Shown: positions 37,924 through 47,657, numbered from the stretch's first letter. The stretch: 64,000 bases of DNA from 66-474 sp035281745 (GCA_035281745.1 DATEDI010000037.1:42891-106890), one strand, 5' to 3'. Notes: a model not told the origin generated them from the sequence alone. Program-made: numbers and translations.

Positions 37924-40900
37924 TCAGGACGCCGTCACCATCCGCTCGATCAATTCGCTGATCCGCGAGGCGTCCAGCGGCTTGACGAGGTGTTCGTCGA
38001 AACCCGCCGCCATCACGCGTGCGCGATCGCCCGGCTGGCCGTAGCCCGTCACCGCGATCAGCGGCAAGCTTTCGCGACCGGGCATGCGCCGCACGGTTTG
38101 CGCGACTTCGTAGCCGTCGATCACGGGCAGGCCGATGTCGACCAGCGCCACCTGCGGCTCGAACGTCTTCATCGCCTGCAGGGCGGCGGCGCCGTCGTGC
38201 ACGACGTGGGTGCGATAGCCCATTTCCTGCAGCAGCAGCGACAGGCTTTCCGCCGCCAGCACGTAATCGTCCACCACCAGCACCTTGATGCGCCTGTCGT
38301 CGCGGGTGGCACCGGCAGGTTTCGGGGTTTCGGTTCGCGTCGGCGCCGCTTCACGCGAATGCGGCTGCTCCAGCAACGGCAGGCGCACCGTGAATTCGCT
38401 GCCCTTGTACGCACCGGCGCTGGCGACTTCCACGGCTCCACCATGCAGCGTGACCAGGTTGCGCACGATCGAAAGCCCAAGCCCGAGTCCGCCGTGCGAG
38501 CGGTCGATCGCCTGCCGGCCCTGGCTGAAAAGTTCGAACACGAACGGCAGCAGATCGGCGTCGATGCCCTGGCCCTCATCGCGCACCCGCAGCACCGCCT
38601 GCCCGTCTTCGACCGACGCGCTCAGCCAGACGTTGCGGCCGGGCGGCGAATATTTCGCGGCGTTGCCGAGCAGGTTCACCAATATCTGCACCAGCCGGCG
38701 CCGATCGCCCGACACGACGAGTTGCCCGTCCACCTCCACGTGCAGCGAATGACTGCGTTCCTCCATCACGGTCTGCGTGGTTTCGATCGCCGCCGCCACC
38801 ACTTCGCCCAGATCCACTTCCGCGGTTTTCAGTTCGATCTTGCCGCTGGCGATCCGCGACACATCCAGCAGATCGTCCACGAGACCGGTGAGGTAGCGCA
38901 CCTGCGCCTCGATGATGTCGCGCTCGCGCACGAACGTGTCCGGCGCGCGCAGCTTCATCAGTTGCACCGTAGTCGTGATCGGCGCCAGCGGATTGCGCAG
39001 TTCGTGACCCAGCATCGCCAGGAATTCGTCCTTGACGCGGCTGGCGTTCTGCAGGCGCGCCTGGTTTTCGCGCAGCGCATCTTCAACCAGCGCGCGCTCG
39101 GTTGCGCCCCAGATGCGTTCGGCCACGTCTTCCAGCAAATTGACTTCGTTCGGCGACCACTGACGGGGCTCGGCGCAGCCCACCGCGAGCGCCCACACGG
39201 AATTCTGCTCGCCCGCGCGAAGTGGCACCGCAATCAATGCGGCCATGCCGCCCAAGGCACGGATGGATTCCCTTTCCGCGTCCGAAAGGTCCGACGCGGC
39301 GGTGATGTCGTTGACCACCAGCGGCTGCGCCTGGAGTCGCTGCACCGCCACCGGAAATTGCGACATCGACACTTCGCCGGTCCCGCCATACACCGAATCC
39401 AGATTGCTGCGGCGATATTCCGCACTCAATCGTGCCCGGTTTTCATCGTAGGACATCCGCGTGATGTAGCAACGATCGGCGCCCAGATACTCGGCCAGCA
39501 TCCGCACGCCGGCGTTGCCGATGTCGCGCTCGCCGGCCTCGGCACGCAAGGCGTCGCTCAACTTCAGCAGGAAAGATTGCTGCTCCTCGCGCACGCGCAT
39601 GGCCATTTCAATGCCTTTGCGCTGCGTGATTTCCTGGGACAGCACCGCGACCCGGCGTTGCTCCGGCGCGCCGACCGCAAACGCATACACGCTGTACCAG
39701 CGGTCGACCGCGACCGCGCGCCGCTCGAATCGCTCGGCGTTGCCGGTCAGCGCGATCCGGCCATATGTTTCCAACCAGAACGGTTCGGTTTGCGGCGCAA
39801 CCTCGCGGATGCGCTTGCCGATCAGATAACCCTGTCCGACCTGCGCCTCGACCACCGGATTGGCCTCGACGAAGGTGTAATCCACCGCGTTGCCCGCTTC
39901 GTCGTACATCAACTCGATCACGCAAAAACCTTCGTCGACCGAATCGAACAGGGTGCGGTACTTGACTTCGCTTTCCTGCCGCTCGGCCTTGGCGCGCGCG
40001 CGTTCCACCGTGTCCCAGGTGCGCTCGGCCACTTCCTCGATCAGCGTGATCTCGGCCCGGGTCCACGCGCGCGGCTCGCCACTCTGCACGCAGACGCCGC
40101 CCAGATACACACCATCCTTCGCGATCGGCGCGGCCACGCAGGCGCACACATCCGGCGCGAGGCAGATGTCCAGCCGGCACCGGCACCCGCCGTCCGCACG
40201 CGTGTCCGCGCACACCAGCGTTTTGCCACGTTCGAGATCTGCGATGAAGGCATTGTCGAGCGACTGCGCAAAGCGTCCGGTCCGCGCCGGAAAACCGGGC
40301 TGGTGATAACCCTCGGCCTCGACCACGTCCACCCAGCGGTCGGCGTCGTACTCGGCCCGGAAATAGAAGGCCCGGCCCACGTTCAAGTACTCGCCCAGCA
40401 TCTGCATCGCGATGTCCTGCACCGCGACCGGATCGGCGGTCACGCGCATCGCATCGGCAAGCCGCAGCAGGAACGCCTGCCGCTGTTGGCTTTCCCGCAA
40501 TACCGCTTCCATGCGCTTGCGGGCGGTGATGTCGCGCGCGATCTTGGACGCCGCCACCACCCTGCCCGCGGGGTTCTTGACCGGCGAAATGGTCAAGGAC
40601 ACATCCAGCAGTGAACCATCCTTGCGTTTGCGCACGGTCTCGTCGTGATTGATGCGCTCGCCGCGGCGGATGCGCGCCAGGATGCCGGCTTCCTCGCTCA
40701 CCCTGTCGGGCGGCATCAACATCGTGACGGGTTTTCCGATGGCCTCCGCCGCCGTGTAACCGAACATCCGTTCCGCCGCCGCATTCCAGGTCTGGATCAC
40801 GCCGTCGAGATTCTTGCTGATGATCGCGTCGTCGGACGATTCGACGATCGCGGCCAGCCGGCTCATCGCGCGCTCGATGCGCTTGTGCTCGGTGACATCG

Positions 40901-42288
40901 TTGAACACCGCCGCCACCAGCACCGCTTTTTCGTCGCCGATCCGCGAAAACTGCACGCTGTACCAGCGGCCCGTCGTGGCCTTGAAGTCTTCCATGCGCA
41001 CGGGCTCGCCGCTCTGCATCACCCCTTCGATCGCATCCAGCCACTGCCCTTCGTATTCGGGCATCACCATGCTGATCGGGCGGCCAACCGCGTTGTGGAT
41101 GCCGCTTTCCCGCTCGAAGGCAGGGTTGGCTTCGCGAAACCACAGGTCGACGATCTTGCCGTCGGCAGCCCGCTCCGCCTTCATCACGCAAAAGCCCTGA
41201 TCGATGCTTTCGAACAGGCCGCGATATTTTTCCTCGCCCAGCCGCAGCGCGGTTTCGGCCTGGGCGCGCTCGATGATCGCCCAGGTGCGCTGCGCGATTT
41301 CCTCGACCAGCGCGATTTCGCCGTTCGTCCAGTGGCGCGGGCGACTCTGGTGCAGCGCCAGGAAAGCGGTCAACCGGCCTTCCTTGACCAGCGGCACTTT
41401 CAGCAGCGCACGCATGCCGTGCGCATGGCAATGCTGCCGTTCCTCGTCGCTCAGCGCCTTCCAGTCATCCAGATCGTCGACTGCGAGTGTGTTGCCGGCG
41501 CGCAGCGCGAAGGCCGCGGCGACGCCGAATTCTTCCAGCCGGTATTGCTCCGGCATCGAAACCATGCCGTCGCTGTGGTAATCGTCGATGAAACTCGCGT
41601 GGCCGGCGGTGTCGACGTCGGCGTAATACGCGCGATCGACCTGCAGGTGGCGACCCAGCATTTCGCAGGCCTGCGTGCGCACGGCCCGCGCATTCGACAA
41701 CGGCCGCAGCACGTCGCCGAGTTCGAGCAACATGGATTGCCGCTCACCGTTTTGCTCCAGCGCGTTCGCCGCACGCGCGCGCTGCGTGGTCGCATGGTGG
41801 CGGTCGGTCACCTCCACCAGTGTCACCAGCACGCCGGCGGTCTTGCCGGCGCCGTCGCGCATGGGGCTGTAGCACAGGTCGAACCATGCGTCGGCGGTCC
41901 GGCCGTGCCGGGTCAGCGGATACAGCGCATCCTCGAAGTTGACGGTTTCGCCCTCGAACACGCGGTCGTAGATGGGCTTGTTGATGTGCCACACCTCGGG
42001 CCAGCATTCCCGGTTCGGCTGGCCGAGTCCCGCCGGATGCTTGTCGGCCATGATCACCGCGTAGCCGTCGTTGTAGATCTGCAGCAGTTCGGGTCCCCAC
42101 AGGATCACCTGCGGGAAGCGGTTGGGCAGGATCAGTTCGACAGCCGAACGCAGGCTTTGCGGCCACGACGCAATCGCTCCGAGCGGCGTCGCCGCCCAAT
42201 GATGCGCGGCCACCAGCACGCGCATCGGCGATGGTCCGGATGCAACGTCGATCGATGGGTCCGTAGGCAATTCCTTGACCGTGGCCAT
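37924..42288 (-). CDS. very large hybrid sensor histidine kinase (PAS/GAF/HisKA/HATPase/REC)
   Basis: The 1454-residue cytoplasmic protein has no membrane segment. Domain order: PAS-like (about 15-160), GAF (180-340), PAS (350-465), PAS (470-595, with SRLAAIVESSDDAIISKNLD), GAF (605-775), PAS (785-900), GAF (910-1070), HisKA with the phospho-His in MLGHELRNPLAPI, HATPase with DEGQGIDADLLPF, and a C-terminal receiver with the acceptor Asp in ALVDIGLPVIDGYEV. ATG 42288 is chosen from AGGAG upstream. Three GAF and four PAS domains suggest integration of several cytoplasmic signals. No partner regulator is adjacent. Confidence 0.9.
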   Translation of the reverse strand: MATVKELPTDPSIDVASGPSPMRVLVAAHHWAATPLGAIASWPQSLRSAVELILPNRFPQVILWGPELLQIYNDGYAVIMADKHPAGLGQPNRECWPEVWHINKPIYDRVFEGETVNFEDALYPLTRHGRTADAWFDLCYSPMRDGAGKTAGVLVTLVEVTDRHHATTQRARAANALEQNGERQSMLLELGDVLRPLSNARAVRTQACEMLGRHLQVDRAYYADVDTAGHASFIDDYHSDGMVSMPEQYRLEEFGVAAAFALRAGNTLAVDDLDDWKALSDEERQHCHAHGMRALLKVPLVKEGRLTAFLALHQSRPRHWTNGEIALVEEIAQRTWAIIERAQAETALRLGEEKYRGLFESIDQGFCVMKAERAADGKIVDLWFREANPAFERESGIHNAVGRPISMVMPEYEGQWLDAIEGVMQSGEPVRMEDFKATTGRWYSVQFSRIGDEKAVLVAAVFNDVTEHKRIERAMSRLAAIVESSDDAIISKNLDGVIQTWNAAAERMFGYTAAEAIGKPVTMLMPPDRVSEEAGILARIRRGERINHDETVRKRKDGSLLDVSLTISPVKNPAGRVVAASKIARDITARKRMEAVLRESQQRQAFLLRLADAMRVTADPVAVQDIAMQMLGEYLNVGRAFYFRAEYDADRWVDVVEAEGYHQPGFPARTGRFAQSLDNAFIADLERGKTLVCADTRADGGCRCRLDICLAPDVCACVAAPIAKDGVYLGGVCVQSGEPRAWTRAEITLIEEVAERTWDTVERARAKAERQESEVKYRTLFDSVDEGFCVIELMYDEAGNAVDYTFVEANPVVEAQVGQGYLIGKRIREVAPQTEPFWLETYGRIALTGNAERFERRAVAVDRWYSVYAFAVGAPEQRRVAVLSQEITQRKGIEMAMRVREEQQSFLLKLSDALRAEAGERDIGNAGVRMLAEYLGADRCYITRMSYDENRARLSAEYRRSNLDSVYGGTGEVSMSQFPVAVQRLQAQPLVVNDITAASDLSDAERESIRALGGMAALIAVPLRAGEQNSVWALAVGCAEPRQWSPNEVNLLEDVAERIWGATERALVEDALRENQARLQNASRVKDEFLAMLGHELRNPLAPITTTVQLMKLRAPDTFVRERDIIEAQVRYLTGLVDDLLDVSRIASGKIELKTAEVDLGEVVAAAIETTQTVMEERSHSLHVEVDGQLVVSGDRRRLVQILVNLLGNAAKYSPPGRNVWLSASVEDGQAVLRVRDEGQGIDADLLPFVFELFSQGRQAIDRSHGGLGLGLSIVRNLVTLHGGAVEVASAGAYKGSEFTVRLPLLEQPHSREAAPTRTETPKPAGATRDDRRIKVLVVDDYVLAAESLSLLLQEMGYRTHVVHDGAAALQAMKTFEPQVALVDIGLPVIDGYEVAQTVRRMPGRESLPLIAVTGYGQPGDRARVMAAGFDEHLVKPLDASRISELIERMVTAS

Positions 42289-42306
42289 GCACTCTCCTGA
42301 CAGCAC

Positions 42307-42587
42307 GCCCGCCTTGGCCCACCAGTATAGCCCGCGGGCCTGATGGCGAGCCGGCTGCCCACCGCCGGAACGGCGCAGCGCGCCGGCTGGGCCGGGGCCG
42401 GCTTCATGGGCGAAAGCCCGATACTTTTATGCTGCCGCATCGGGCGGCGAAACCCGCCGCGGACCGTGCGCGACGCCGCGGTCGCACGGAGCCGGATCAT
42501 GTGCCCGCGCCCGCAAGCGACACCGTGGCGGGTTTCACCGGCGATGCGGTGGCGACCAACCCCGTGACCGGAGGGACGGTTTGCTCC
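42307..42587. other. leader region of the sensor kinase
   Basis: A gap of about 300 bp without a gene. On the minus strand it includes CGCCGGTGAAACCCGCC (about 42533-42549), which resembles CACCCGTGAAACCGGCGG near 57300. No confident promoter was identified. Confidence 0.3.
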
Positions 42588-43304
42588 TCAAGCGGAATTA
42601 TCCGTGTTGGCTGGGCGCGCTGCCGTATGTACGGCGCCATCGGTGTGCGGCGCCGGGATGCCGCCGGTTTCGACGAGATTCTTGAAGCGCAGCAGCGCGC
42701 GGCTCGCGAGCCGCTGCGGCGTCGGTCCCAGCATCTTGATCGCGGCGCGGCCCAGCGCGCCGCCCGGCGGATCGAAGCGCATCGCCATGCGCACCTCGGT
42801 GCCGAGTCCACGCGGCACTTCGTGGAAACGCACTTCTCCGTCATTCGGAATCGCCGAGTCGCCGATCGAATGCCAATGCAACGACTCGCCTTCGTGTTCC
42901 CCGGTGATTTCGGAGTCCCATTCCAGGCCCTTGTCGGCGGGTCCGTGCGCGTTCCAGTGCCAGCGTCGTTCACCGATCGAGCGCACGTCGGCGAAATCGC
43001 CCATCACCCGCGAGAGCGTGTCCGGGCTGCACCACGCGCGGTACAGCTCCATCGCGGGCCGGTTGATGGTGACGGCGCTTTCGATCTCGATCGGACCGCT
43101 TTCCGCGGCGCGCCTGCCCAGCCATTCGTACACCGCGCAATGGCCGCTGATTCCGCGCCGGACCAGCTCCGCACCGGCGACCGCCAGCGCGAGTCCGCCC
43201 AGCGATCGCCGCCGCAGCCCCCACGTCACCAACGCACCGCCTGCCAGCGCCGAAACCACGCGTTCGATGTCGCCCACATTCATTGTCTTGCCCGATTCCG
43301 TCAT
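42588..43304 (-). CDS. SRPBCC-domain protein with an N-terminal membrane segment
   Basis: AAGGAG precedes ATG 43304. Residues 8-55 resemble DUF2892, a two-helix hairpin rich in Gly and Ala with RRRSLGGLALAVAGAELVRR. From about residue 70 there is an SRPBCC (polyketide cyclase-like) fold starting IEIESAVTINRPAMELYRAW and ending with a helix of the START type. These proteins bind hydrophobic ligands; the ligand is unknown. It is 39 bp after the ctaG/cytochrome gene and may be the last gene of that operon. Confidence 0.75.
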   Translation of the reverse strand: MTESGKTMNVGDIERVVSALAGGALVTWGLRRRSLGGLALAVAGAELVRRGISGHCAVYEWLGRRAAESGPIEIESAVTINRPAMELYRAWCSPDTLSRVMGDFADVRSIGERRWHWNAHGPADKGLEWDSEITGEHEGESLHWHSIGDSAIPNDGEVRFHEVPRGLGTEVRMAMRFDPPGGALGRAAIKMLGPTPQRLASRALLRFKNLVETGGIPAPHTDGAVHTAARPANTDNSA

Positions 43305-43343
43305 GAAATCTCTCCTTGCCCGATGCCGGCGCGCGCCCGCGTA

Positions 43344-44549
43344 CTAACGAATCGTATCCAGATAAGTCGCGATGTCGCGCGCCTCCTGTTGCCTGATACC
43401 CATGTCCGGCATGTCCACGCCGGGCACGACCTGTTGCGGATGCTGGATCCAGAACTGCAGATTGTCCGGATCGTTCGGCAGCACGCCCGCGATGTACGTG
43501 CGTCGGCTCCAGTGCGTCAGCGGCGGTCCGACCAGACCATCGGCGCCATTGATGCCGGGGATCGTGTGGCAGGAGCCGCACCCGTACTCCGAGATGAGTT
43601 GCGCGCCCCGGCGCACCGCGATGTCGTGGGCCCGGTCCTGCGGGTCCTGGCCCGCACAACCGGAAAGCATCAGCGCCACCAGCGGCACCGCGACCAGCAA
43701 CATCGGCAGCGCGTGCGGCACCGCGCGGAAAGCACGGCTTGCGCGACGCTCGTCGGCGCGGAACCACGCGAAGAACACCGTGCACAGCGCGCCTGCGTGC
43801 ACGAGGTTGGAAGGAATCCACATGATGATGCCGGCGAGCTGCTGGTCGTCCAGCGGCGTCAGTCCGTATGTCTGGGTCGTGTGCAGGTAGGCGCCGTATA
43901 GCGGCGTCGGCGCGAACGTCAGCACCGCGCCGATCATGCCCATCACGAACCCGGCCGATACCACGAACACCACGGTTGCGCCGTAACCGAGCGCGCGGCG
44001 CTGGCCATACGGTTCGATCACGAGGGTCCAGAACTGCAGCGACACCACGAGGAAACTCAGGTGTTCGAGATCGTGCAGCCATTCATTGCGGACGGCCGCG
44101 TCGTACGGACCCGGCAGGTGCCAGAAACACAGCGCCACCGTCAGCAGCACCCACACGACCAGCGGATGCATCAAGCCGCGGAAGGCCGCATCGAGCCCCG
44201 TGCGTTTCCATCCGCGCACCACCACGCGGCGGCCGTCCAAATCGAACGCCCACAACCAGGTGATCACCGGGCGCCCATACACCAGCAGCGGTGGAATCAC
44301 CAGCAGCAACAGCATGTGCTGGAACATGTGCGCGGAAAAAAGATCGTCGGCCACCGCGTCCAGCGGCGAAACCAGCGCGAGCAACAACACCAACAGGCCG
44401 ACGAAGAATGAAACCGCTCGCCAGCGCCCAAGGATCGTGCCGCGCTGCGCACCCATCCTGCGCATGCCCATTGCGTACGGCACCGCCGCCGCGACAATGC
44501 ACGCCAGCAGCCAGGGTTCGAAGCTCCAGTCCATCAATATCTGCGACAT
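43344..44549 (-). CDS. CtaG-type oxidase assembly protein fused to cytochrome c
   Basis: Residues 1-285 form a caa3_CtaG membrane domain with seven helices. His-rich motifs include AHMFQHMLLLLVIPPLLVYG and the conserved FWHLPGPYDAAV; the family assists CuB assembly in caa3 oxidases. After a lipobox-like LMLSGC (about residue 300) comes a cytochrome c domain with CGSCH (about 330) and distal Met in DMPDMG. This fusion is unusual. The weak ribosome binding site and the 116-bp repeat-bearing gap upstream leave it unclear whether it shares the oxidase transcript. Confidence 0.85.
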   Translation of the reverse strand: MSQILMDWSFEPWLLACIVAAAVPYAMGMRRMGAQRGTILGRWRAVSFFVGLLVLLLALVSPLDAVADDLFSAHMFQHMLLLLVIPPLLVYGRPVITWLWAFDLDGRRVVVRGWKRTGLDAAFRGLMHPLVVWVLLTVALCFWHLPGPYDAAVRNEWLHDLEHLSFLVVSLQFWTLVIEPYGQRRALGYGATVVFVVSAGFVMGMIGAVLTFAPTPLYGAYLHTTQTYGLTPLDDQQLAGIIMWIPSNLVHAGALCTVFFAWFRADERRASRAFRAVPHALPMLLVAVPLVALMLSGCAGQDPQDRAHDIAVRRGAQLISEYGCGSCHTIPGINGADGLVGPPLTHWSRRTYIAGVLPNDPDNLQFWIQHPQQVVPGVDMPDMGIRQQEARDIATYLDTIR

Positions 44550-44565
44550 GCCACATCATCCACGT

Positions 44566-44622
44566 CGTCATTCCGGACCCGGCAAAGCCGCGATCCGCGC
44601 TGCGCGCGGCCCTGGAATGACG
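44566..44622. repeat. CGTCATTCCGG hairpin upstream of ctaG
   Basis: CGTCATTCCGGACC to CCTGGAATGACG with an inner GCGATCCGCGC / GCGCGCGGC stem. It is the only sizeable gap in the xoxF-oxidase gene set and may mark a processing or attenuation point. Confidence 0.65.
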
Positions 44623-44665
44623 ATTCTGAATTTTTCGGCTTCGGAGCCATATCTGCCGTCACCAT

Positions 44666-45079
44666 TCAATAATTGCAAACCGGCTCGATGAACAACATCA
44701 CGATGGTGAACACCACCGCGATCGAAAACAGCGCGCTGGTCAGCACCGACCAGTGCGCGATGAAACGGTTGCGGAGCTCGCCCGGGCTGCGCGGGTCCAC
44801 GCCGCGCCACGCGACATGGCTGCGCCACGCCGTCAGCAGCGCGCCGCCCGCGAGCAAGACCGCGGCCATGTCGATGCCGATCAGCCACCACCACAAGCGC
44901 GGCCACACCGGCGCCACCAGCGGCACGCTGAGCGGATAGCAGGCGTGCGCGGACAATGCGTAGTTGACGATGAGTTGCAGCAGCCACGCCGCGGGCGCGC
45001 CGAACACCGCGAACGTCAACGCGGGTCCGACCGGCAGGCGCACGACCTCGGGTGGAGAGGTGGGCGTGACGACATTCAT
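44666..45079 (-). CDS. three-helix membrane protein of the oxidase operon
   Basis: The 137-residue product starts MNVVTPTSPPEVVRLPVGPA and has three hydrophobic helices (about 20-42, 65-88 and 110-133). ATG 45079 overlaps the stop of the subunit III gene by four bases. Position suggests a small accessory oxidase subunit, comparable with the last gene of coxMNOP-type clusters; that comparison is from memory. No catalytic motif. Confidence 0.7.
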   Translation of the reverse strand: MNVVTPTSPPEVVRLPVGPALTFAVFGAPAAWLLQLIVNYALSAHACYPLSVPLVAPVWPRLWWWLIGIDMAAVLLAGGALLTAWRSHVAWRGVDPRSPGELRNRFIAHWSVLTSALFSIAVVFTIVMLFIEPVCNY

Positions 45080-45699
45080 GGCGGGCCTCCGTGCGGCGTG
45101 ATCCACGGCAGCAGGTACAGCGTGATGAACACCGCGATCCATGCCGCCACCACGAAATACCAGTACAGCGCGACCACCGTGACCGCGGAATTGCGCCGCG
45201 GCGTGATGTAGCCCAGCGCGCACCAGCCGGCGATCGCCGCCACGATCAGCACGCCCGCTGCGGTATGCAGCACGTGGAACGCGGTGATCGCATAGAACAG
45301 CGAACCGTACGCGCCGCTGTTGGCGAGGAACGGCTCGCCACGCCAATCGAAGCACTGCAGCACGATGTAGGCGACGCCCAGCAGCAGCGTCAGGATCAAC
45401 CCGGAATACAACCGGATCAGCTTGCCCAAGCGCATGCCCCGCTCGGCCCACCACATGCTGGCCGCGCTGACCAGCAGGATCGCGGTACTCGGCGCGGACC
45501 AGCGCAGCGGCGGCAGTCCGCTGGGCGGCCAGGGTTGCGAGGTCTGCGACTGCAGATAGAAATAGCTGAAGATCAGGTACGCGAACACCGCAGCTTCGGT
45601 GCCTATCAACGCCAGCACGCCCCACCACCCGGGCGTGCGATAGCCCGCAGGCCCGATCGGCAGCGGGCGCGGCAACGTGCGTTCGTCGTACGCGGTCAT
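45076..45699 (-). CDS. cytochrome c oxidase subunit III (second oxidase)
   Basis: The 207-residue product starts MTAYDERTLPRPLPIGPAGY and has five hydrophobic helices. TEAAVFAYLIFSYFYL and the ending TVVALYWYFVVAAWIAVFIT correspond to the subunit III pattern; FHVLHTAAGV matches the conserved His region. ATG 45699 overlaps the subunit I stop by four bases. Divergent from CoxC of the caa3 cluster. Confidence 0.85.
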   Translation of the reverse strand: MTAYDERTLPRPLPIGPAGYRTPGWWGVLALIGTEAAVFAYLIFSYFYLQSQTSQPWPPSGLPPLRWSAPSTAILLVSAASMWWAERGMRLGKLIRLYSGLILTLLLGVAYIVLQCFDWRGEPFLANSGAYGSLFYAITAFHVLHTAAGVLIVAAIAGWCALGYITPRRNSAVTVVALYWYFVVAAWIAVFITLYLLPWITPHGGPP

Positions 45700-47636
45700 G
45701 GACGCGCCCTCGCGGCCCAACCCATTTCCGGGCTCGGCCAGAACCACCACAGCAGCGCCGGGATCATCGCCAGCAGGCAACCCGCCGCCACCCACCACAT
45801 CGACATCAACAAGCCGACGAATGTGCCCGCGATCAACAGCGCCAGCGAAACCGGCGCCAGCGTCGTGTGCGGCATCTTCATGATCGCGTCGGGTTCGGCG
45901 TCCAGCGCCGTGGTGGCGGGAATTTCGTGCTCGTCATCGAGCACCGCGCCTTCGTCCAGCGAGCTTTGCCGACTTCCCTCGAGGCGCTCTTCCCACAACG
46001 GGTGCAACGTGGCGACTCGCGGAATCACCGCGAAGTTGTAGCTGGGCGGCGGCGATTCGGTGGCCCATTCAAGCGTCGGTGCATCCCACGGATTGGCCGG
46101 TGCCTTTTCGCCGACAAAGCGGCTGCGGACGACATTGATCACGAACAGCAACACGCCGAGCGCGAACACGAACGCGCCGATCGTGGTGACGAGATTCAAG
46201 TCGCCCCAGCCCATGTTCGCGGGATAGGTGTAGATGCGACGCGGCATGCCCTCGAGTCCCGAGATATGCATCGGGAAGAACCCGAGGTTGAAGCCCACGA
46301 ACATCATCCAGAAGTTCCAGCGGCCGAGCCGCTCGCTCATCATCCGGCCGGTCATCTTCGGGAACCAGTGATAGATGCCGCCCACCACCGGGAACACGTT
46401 GATGCCAATCAGCACGTAGTGGATGTGCGCCACCACGAAATAGGTGTCGGTGAGCTGCCAGTCCAGCGGCACCGCGGCGGTCATGAAACCCGACACGCCG
46501 CCGATCACGAACAGCACGATCTCGGCCGCAAAGAATTTGAACGCGGTGGTGAACACCGGCCGCCCGGTCCAGATCGTCGCGACCCACGCGAACACCGACA
46601 CCGCGGACGGAATCACGATCACGAAACTCGCCGCGGCGAAGAACCCCATCGCGATCACCGGCAAGCCCGTCGAAAACATGTGGTGTACCCACACGCCGAA
46701 GCCCAGCACCATCGTCAGGATCGTCGCCAGCACCACCGCCGAATGCGCGACCAGCGGCCGGCGGCAATACACGGGCAGCCCCTGCGAAACAATGCTCATT
46801 GCCGGCAACACGATCGCGTACACCCATGGGTGCCCGAAAATCCAGAACAGGTGTTGCCACAGCAAGGGACGTCCGCCTGTCGCGGGGTTGAAGAATTGCG
46901 TGCCGAAGCGGCGATCCAGCCACAGCATCAGAAAATCCAGGCTCACCGCGGGCACCGCGAACAGGATGCCGATGTTGGCCACCAGCGTGCCCCAGATCAT
47001 GATCGGCACGCGGCTGATCGACATGCCGGGCGCGCGCGTCCGGAACATGGTGGCGATGAAATTCACCGCGCCTGCGGTGGTGGAGACGCCGAGGAAGATC
47101 ATCCCCAGCGAATAGACGTCGACATTCCAGTCCGGGTTGTACTGCCGCTCGGCCAACGGCACGTAGTTGAACCAGCCGACGTCGGTGCCCTTGCCGCCCC
47201 AGAAACCGATGTAGAGGAAGATGCCGGCAAGCACGAACACCCAGTAGGTGAATGCATTCAGGCGCGGAAACGCCATGTCGCGCGTGCCGAGGATCAGCGG
47301 CCACAAATAATTGCTGAAACCGGAAAGGATCGGCAGCGAATAGAGAAAAATCATCGTGAAGCCGTGCATGCTGAAGAACTGGTTGTACAGTCCCGGCGAC
47401 AGCAGATGTTCGTTCGGTTGCGCGAGTTGCAGGCGCATGCCCAGCGCCTCGATGCCGCCGACCATCAGGAACACGAACGCGGTGACGAGGTAGCGCTTGC
47501 CGATCTTCTTGTGGTCCGTGGTGCCCAGCCAGCCGTAGAGCCCCGGCGGGTCCGACCACATGCTCTCCATCTTTTCGCGGAGTTCCCTGGTGGGCCGCGC
47601 AATCACCGGTGTCTTGAAGGTTGGGTTCGCTGCCAT
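45696..47636 (-). CDS. heme-copper oxidase subunit I lacking the D- and K-channel hallmark residues
   Basis: The 646-residue protein has twelve core helices plus an extra C-terminal hydrophobic pair. Active-site ligands are intact: CuB H269, H318 and H319, cross-linked Y273, the HIHY heme pair and MHGFTMIF for the low-spin heme. Spacing between these histidines equals that of canonical oxidases (49 and 28 residues to the K site). In that register the D-channel Glu is W271 (HPWVY) and the K-channel Lys is S347 (SAVSVFAW). The entry Asp in TRDMAFPRLN remains. AAGGA supports the start. Gene order II-I-III-accessory resembles coxMNOP operons. Confidence 0.9.
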   Translation of the reverse strand: MAANPTFKTPVIARPTRELREKMESMWSDPPGLYGWLGTTDHKKIGKRYLVTAFVFLMVGGIEALGMRLQLAQPNEHLLSPGLYNQFFSMHGFTMIFLYSLPILSGFSNYLWPLILGTRDMAFPRLNAFTYWVFVLAGIFLYIGFWGGKGTDVGWFNYVPLAERQYNPDWNVDVYSLGMIFLGVSTTAGAVNFIATMFRTRAPGMSISRVPIMIWGTLVANIGILFAVPAVSLDFLMLWLDRRFGTQFFNPATGGRPLLWQHLFWIFGHPWVYAIVLPAMSIVSQGLPVYCRRPLVAHSAVVLATILTMVLGFGVWVHHMFSTGLPVIAMGFFAAASFVIVIPSAVSVFAWVATIWTGRPVFTTAFKFFAAEIVLFVIGGVSGFMTAAVPLDWQLTDTYFVVAHIHYVLIGINVFPVVGGIYHWFPKMTGRMMSERLGRWNFWMMFVGFNLGFFPMHISGLEGMPRRIYTYPANMGWGDLNLVTTIGAFVFALGVLLFVINVVRSRFVGEKAPANPWDAPTLEWATESPPPSYNFAVIPRVATLHPLWEERLEGSRQSSLDEGAVLDDEHEIPATTALDAEPDAIMKMPHTTLAPVSLALLIAGTFVGLLMSMWWVAAGCLLAMIPALLWWFWPSPEMGWAARARP

Positions 47637-47657
47637 GGTGGCGTCCTTGCCGGTCGA

